Shown here: positions 34,095 through 36,320 of the stretch, piece by piece | How the letters are laid out: each line of letters begins with the position of its first letter | Numbering within the stretch: position 1 is the first letter of the stretch | NCBI GenBank assembly: GCA_964653025.1 | Contig: CAZZBZ010000035.1 | Coordinates: 1 to 36,320 of the forward strand | Direction of reading: 5' to 3' | Length of the DNA stretch: 36,320 bases | Origin: JABWAM01 sp964653025 | GTDB lineage: Bacteria > Verrucomicrobiota > Verrucomicrobiia > JABWAM01 | Translations under genes and position numbers: made by a program | Notes under the pieces: generated by a model | Seen by the model: the letters and a program-made list of their open reading frames with translations, nothing else | Told to the model about the DNA's origin: nothing | The model's database searches: none

Positions 34095-34844
34095 TCAGGT
34101 TTTCTTCGGCATGGGGTCCACGCCCCCGAAGCGGCGGTGGCGGTCCCCAAACTCGCGCAGCGCATCGAGAAACTGCTCGCGGCGGAAGTCGGGCCAGAGC
34201 ACCGGGGAGGCCACGAACTCGGAGTAGGAAATCTGCCAGAGGAGGAAGTTGCTCACGCGGAGCTCGCCGCTCGTGCGGATGAGAAGGTCGGGGTCGGGAA
34301 TGCCGGCGGTGTCGAGGTGGCGCGCGATGGACTCCTCGTCCACGGAGGCGGGATCGATCCGCCCCGCGGCGACCCCGATGGCGATCCGTCGAGCGGCGCG
34401 GGCGATCTCGTCGCGCGCGCCGTAGCTGAGCGCGAGGACGAGGGTGAGCCCCGTGTTCTTCGCGGTGGCCGCTTCGGTTTCGCGAAACTGGCGTAGGACG
34501 CGCGGGGGAAGGTCGTCGAGCACCCCGATGGCACGGAGGCGGACGTTGTTGTCGTTGAGTTCGCCGATCTCCTGGCGGAGGAAGCGGCCGAGGAGATGCA
34601 TGAGGGCGGCGATCTCTGTCTTCGGGCGTTTCCAGTTCTCCTTGGAGAAGGCGTAGAGGGTGAGGTGCTCGATCCCGAGTTCGCCGGCCGTGCGGACCAC
34701 GGCGCGCACCGACTCGATGCCACGGCGGTGCCCCTCGATCCGGTTGAGCATCCGTTTCCGCGCCCAGCGGCCGTTGCCGTCCATGATCACCGCCACGTGG
34801 CGGGGGATCATCTTCAGTCCGTGGCTGGAAGGCTGGGTCTTCAC
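34095..34844 (-). CDS. uppS: Undecaprenyl diphosphate synthase
   Basis: UppS adds eight isopentenyl units to farnesyl diphosphate, making the C55 carrier for peptidoglycan and polysaccharide export. The 249-residue protein shows the cis-prenyltransferase motifs HVAVIMDGNGRWA with catalytic D22, the TLYAFSKENWKRP segment, the ALSYGARDEI segment and the DPDLLIRTSGELRVSNFLLWQ run split over the C-terminal third. The GTG at 34844 gives the usual short extension before the first motif; the ATG at 34811 (residue 12) is an alternative. It starts 23 nt after purA and pairs with cdsA as in many bacteria. Confidence 0.95.
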   Translation of the reverse strand: MKTQPSSHGLKMIPRHVAVIMDGNGRWARKRMLNRIEGHRRGIESVRAVVRTAGELGIEHLTLYAFSKENWKRPKTEIAALMHLLGRFLRQEIGELNDNNVRLRAIGVLDDLPPRVLRQFRETEAATAKNTGLTLVLALSYGARDEIARAARRIAIGVAAGRIDPASVDEESIARHLDTAGIPDPDLLIRTSGELRVSNFLLWQISYSEFVASPVLWPDFRREQFLDALREFGDRHRRFGGVDPMPKKT

Positions 34845-34867
34845 GCCCCGGGAGGAACTGGTCGCGC

Positions 34868-36154
34868 TCAGGAGCCGCGGTTGAGGAAGATCGTTTGATC
34901 GCGGCGTGGACCGACCGAGACAATCGAAATCGGCGCCCCGGAAAGGCGACGGATGGCCTTGAGATAAACCTGTGCCGCGCGCGGCAGATCCCGGAAGCGG
35001 CGAATCTCGCACGTGGAGGTCTGCCAGCCACGGTAGGTCTCGTAGATCGGCTTCACGCGCCGCAGGAGGTCCACGTCCATTGGAACGGTGTCGAGCCGCT
35101 TCGAGCCGAGGCGGTAGGCGACGCAGATCTTGAGTTCTGCGAGGTGGTCCAGCACGTCGAGCTTGGTGATTGCGAGGTCGTCGATCCCGTTGATCCTCAC
35201 GGCGGCGCGGGCCACCACGGCATCGAACCAGCCGCAGCGGCGGCCGCGGCCGGTGGTGCGGCCGAACTCGTCGCCCACCTTTTGGATCTCGGCGCCGAGG
35301 GCGGCCCCGTATTCCGTGGGGAAGGGACCCTCGCCGACACGGGTGGTGTAGGCCTTCATCACGCCGACGACGCGGTCCATGCGGTGCGGGGGCACCCCGG
35401 TACCAACACACGCGCCGCCCGAAGTCGGGTGGGAGGAGGTGACATAGGGATAGGTTCCAAAATCAATATCGAGGAAGGTTCCCTGGGCGCCCTCGAAGAG
35501 GATGTTCTTGCGGCGATGCATGGCACCGTGGAGGAGCCCCACGGCGTCCCCGACAAAGGGGCGGAGGCGGCGGCCGGCGCGAAGATATTCCGCAGCGACA
35601 GTGCGGGCGCTGAGGGGGCGAGTGCCATGCGAGCGGAGGAGGGCGTTATTCTCCGCGATGCGGCGCACCAGCTTTTCTCGAAAGGAGGCGGGTTTGAGGA
35701 GGTCGAGCACGCGGAAGCCGGTGCGCGAGGCCTTATCACCATAGGCGGGTCCGATTCCGCGCTTCGTGGTGCCGATGCGGTGGCGGTTGGACTGGTGTTC
35801 CCGCCCCTCGTCAAGGAGACGGTGGTAGGGCATCACGATGTGCGCAATTTCTGAAACGAAGAGATTCTTCGGGGTAATCCGTATCCCCTGGCTTCGGAGT
35901 TGGTCCATCTCCTTAAGGAGGGCAATCGGATCCACGACGACCCCGTTGCCGATCACACAGACCTTTTTTGGATGGAGAATTCCCGAGGGAATGAGGTGCA
36001 TCACATAGGTCTTCGACCCGATATGAACCTCATGCCCGGCATTGCTGCCGCCCTGGTAACGGACGACGTAGTGGGCGTCGCGCGTGAGCAGGTCGATAAT
36101 CCGACCTTTGCCCTCGTCGCCCCATTGGCCGCCGACAAGAATGATATTTGCCAT
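34868..36154 (-). CDS. purA: Adenylosuccinate synthetase
   Basis: PurA condenses IMP and aspartate with GTP to adenylosuccinate, the first committed step to AMP. The 428-residue protein is full length, with the P-loop GGQWGDEGKGR (catalytic D13), H41 in NAGHEVH, GTTKRGIGPAY, GRGRRCGWFDAV and the C-terminal ISIVSVGPRRDQTI. The ATG at 36154 has no Shine-Dalgarno sequence. Instead it is preceded by a run of seven T and a hairpin, so expression may be controlled by attenuation or by an unusual initiation mode. It heads the purA-uppS-cdsA operon. Confidence 0.97.
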   Translation of the reverse strand: MANIILVGGQWGDEGKGRIIDLLTRDAHYVVRYQGGSNAGHEVHIGSKTYVMHLIPSGILHPKKVCVIGNGVVVDPIALLKEMDQLRSQGIRITPKNLFVSEIAHIVMPYHRLLDEGREHQSNRHRIGTTKRGIGPAYGDKASRTGFRVLDLLKPASFREKLVRRIAENNALLRSHGTRPLSARTVAAEYLRAGRRLRPFVGDAVGLLHGAMHRRKNILFEGAQGTFLDIDFGTYPYVTSSHPTSGGACVGTGVPPHRMDRVVGVMKAYTTRVGEGPFPTEYGAALGAEIQKVGDEFGRTTGRGRRCGWFDAVVARAAVRINGIDDLAITKLDVLDHLAELKICVAYRLGSKRLDTVPMDVDLLRRVKPIYETYRGWQTSTCEIRRFRDLPRAAQVYLKAIRRLSGAPISIVSVGPRRDQTIFLNRGS

Positions 36155-36156
36155 AC

Positions 36157-36202
36157 AAAAAAAGACCGAAATTAACCCCGCCCTCGCGGAGGTGATTTCG
36201 GT
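36157..36202 (-). terminator. Terminator-like hairpin in the purA leader
   Basis: On the minus strand ACCGAAAT (plus 36195-36202) pairs with ATTTCGGT (plus 36165-36172), with further partial pairing inside. It is followed by C and seven T that end 2 nt before the purA ATG. This could be an attenuator, or the terminator of a gene outside the window. Confidence 0.55.
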
Positions 36203-36218
36203 TTGAAATTACCGTGGG

Positions 36219-36247
36219 AGCGTAAGGAGGGACGCCGGTGCCGTCAA
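36219..36247 (-). promoter_or_regulatory. Predicted promoter of the purA operon
   Basis: Minus-strand TTGACG (plus 36242-36247) and TACGCT (plus 36219-36224) with a 17-nt spacer. Transcription would begin near 36212, so the hairpin at 36165-36202 would be in the leader. Confidence 0.4.
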
Positions 36248-36320
36248 CGGAAAAGGCGGATCGATGAACGCGCAAAGCCGCGAGGGGTTTCCGATATTGG
36301 GCTTGCGGCGAAATCGAGGC

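Noticed and set aside
36189..36320. A plus-strand gene starting at TTG 36203 behind GGAGGTG
   Set aside because: The spacing is good, but the 39 visible codons are Arg/Lys-rich with no recognisable family, and they overlap the purA promoter and hairpin. The frame runs off the edge, so it cannot be judged.
1..36320. CRISPR arrays, tRNA or rRNA genes, prophage or insertion-sequence transposases
   Set aside because: No regularly spaced repeat-spacer series, no tRNA-like T-arm/CCA pattern and no transposase or phage protein was found on either strand by eye.

Overview
The window is a GC-rich bacterial chromosome fragment. It is almost certainly a scaffolded draft or metagenome assembly, because it contains two runs of exactly 100 N. 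The gene set points to the PVC superphylum, most likely Verrucomicrobiota (inference from content, not from a marker gene). That content includes a LacI-sensor/AraC-type (XylR-like) regulator, Gfo/Idh/MocA, GH38 and polysaccharide-deacetylase-like genes scattered singly, a complete mreBCD-mrdA-rodA set, weak or missing Shine-Dalgarno sequences, and intergenic palindromic repeats. I see no rRNA, tRNA, CRISPR array, transposase or phage gene.

Layout. 1-1663: the tail of an unrecognised gene, then an unusual FHA-MoxR fusion ATPase. 1801-4227: a small accessory island with an AAA_14/DUF4143 ATPase behind a 23-bp repeat array and a VapBC-type toxin-antitoxin pair, closed by a strong hairpin. 4307-5687: thiL and tsaE (tsaE runs into the first gap). 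5788-11069, minus strand: a CNNM/CorC-type CBS membrane protein, an esterase cut by the second gap, and a GH38 alpha-mannosidase cut by the same gap. 11247-14098: a membrane class III nucleotide cyclase and a Gfo/Idh/MocA oxidoreductase. 14140-17853, minus: an HtrA/DegP-type protease and sucD-sucC. 18214-21239: an IclR regulator convergent with a tandemly duplicated iron-sulfur protein related to QueG and reductive dehalogenases. 21371-23845, minus: a XylR-type regulator and a polysaccharide-deacetylase-like protein, which share a nearly identical 31-bp upstream site. 24166-32379, minus: rdgB, a structured palindromic element, then the cell-shape operon mreB-mreC-mreD-mrdA-rodA followed by an RNase E/G gene. 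32599-33186: a TetR regulator. 33224-36154, minus: purA-uppS-cdsA.

How it works together. Two blocks serve the cell envelope: mreBCD/PBP2/RodA build the elongation machinery, while UppS and CdsA supply the undecaprenyl carrier and CDP-diacylglycerol. SucCD is the only TCA-cycle step present. The sugar-related genes (mannosidase, esterase, oxidoreductase, deacetylase-like protein, XylR-type regulator) suggest polysaccharide use, but they do not form one cluster.

The most notable non-coding signals are four. The first is the roughly 200-bp element at 24793-24995, built of nested and tandem palindromes with inverted ends. The second is the pair of 31-bp sites at 22655 and 24020. The third is a recurring promoter geometry that puts the -10 box only 6-9 nt before the ATG, implying leaderless mRNAs. 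The fourth is a terminator-like hairpin with a T-run abutting the purA start codon. Promoters and operators here are read by eye and are predictions.
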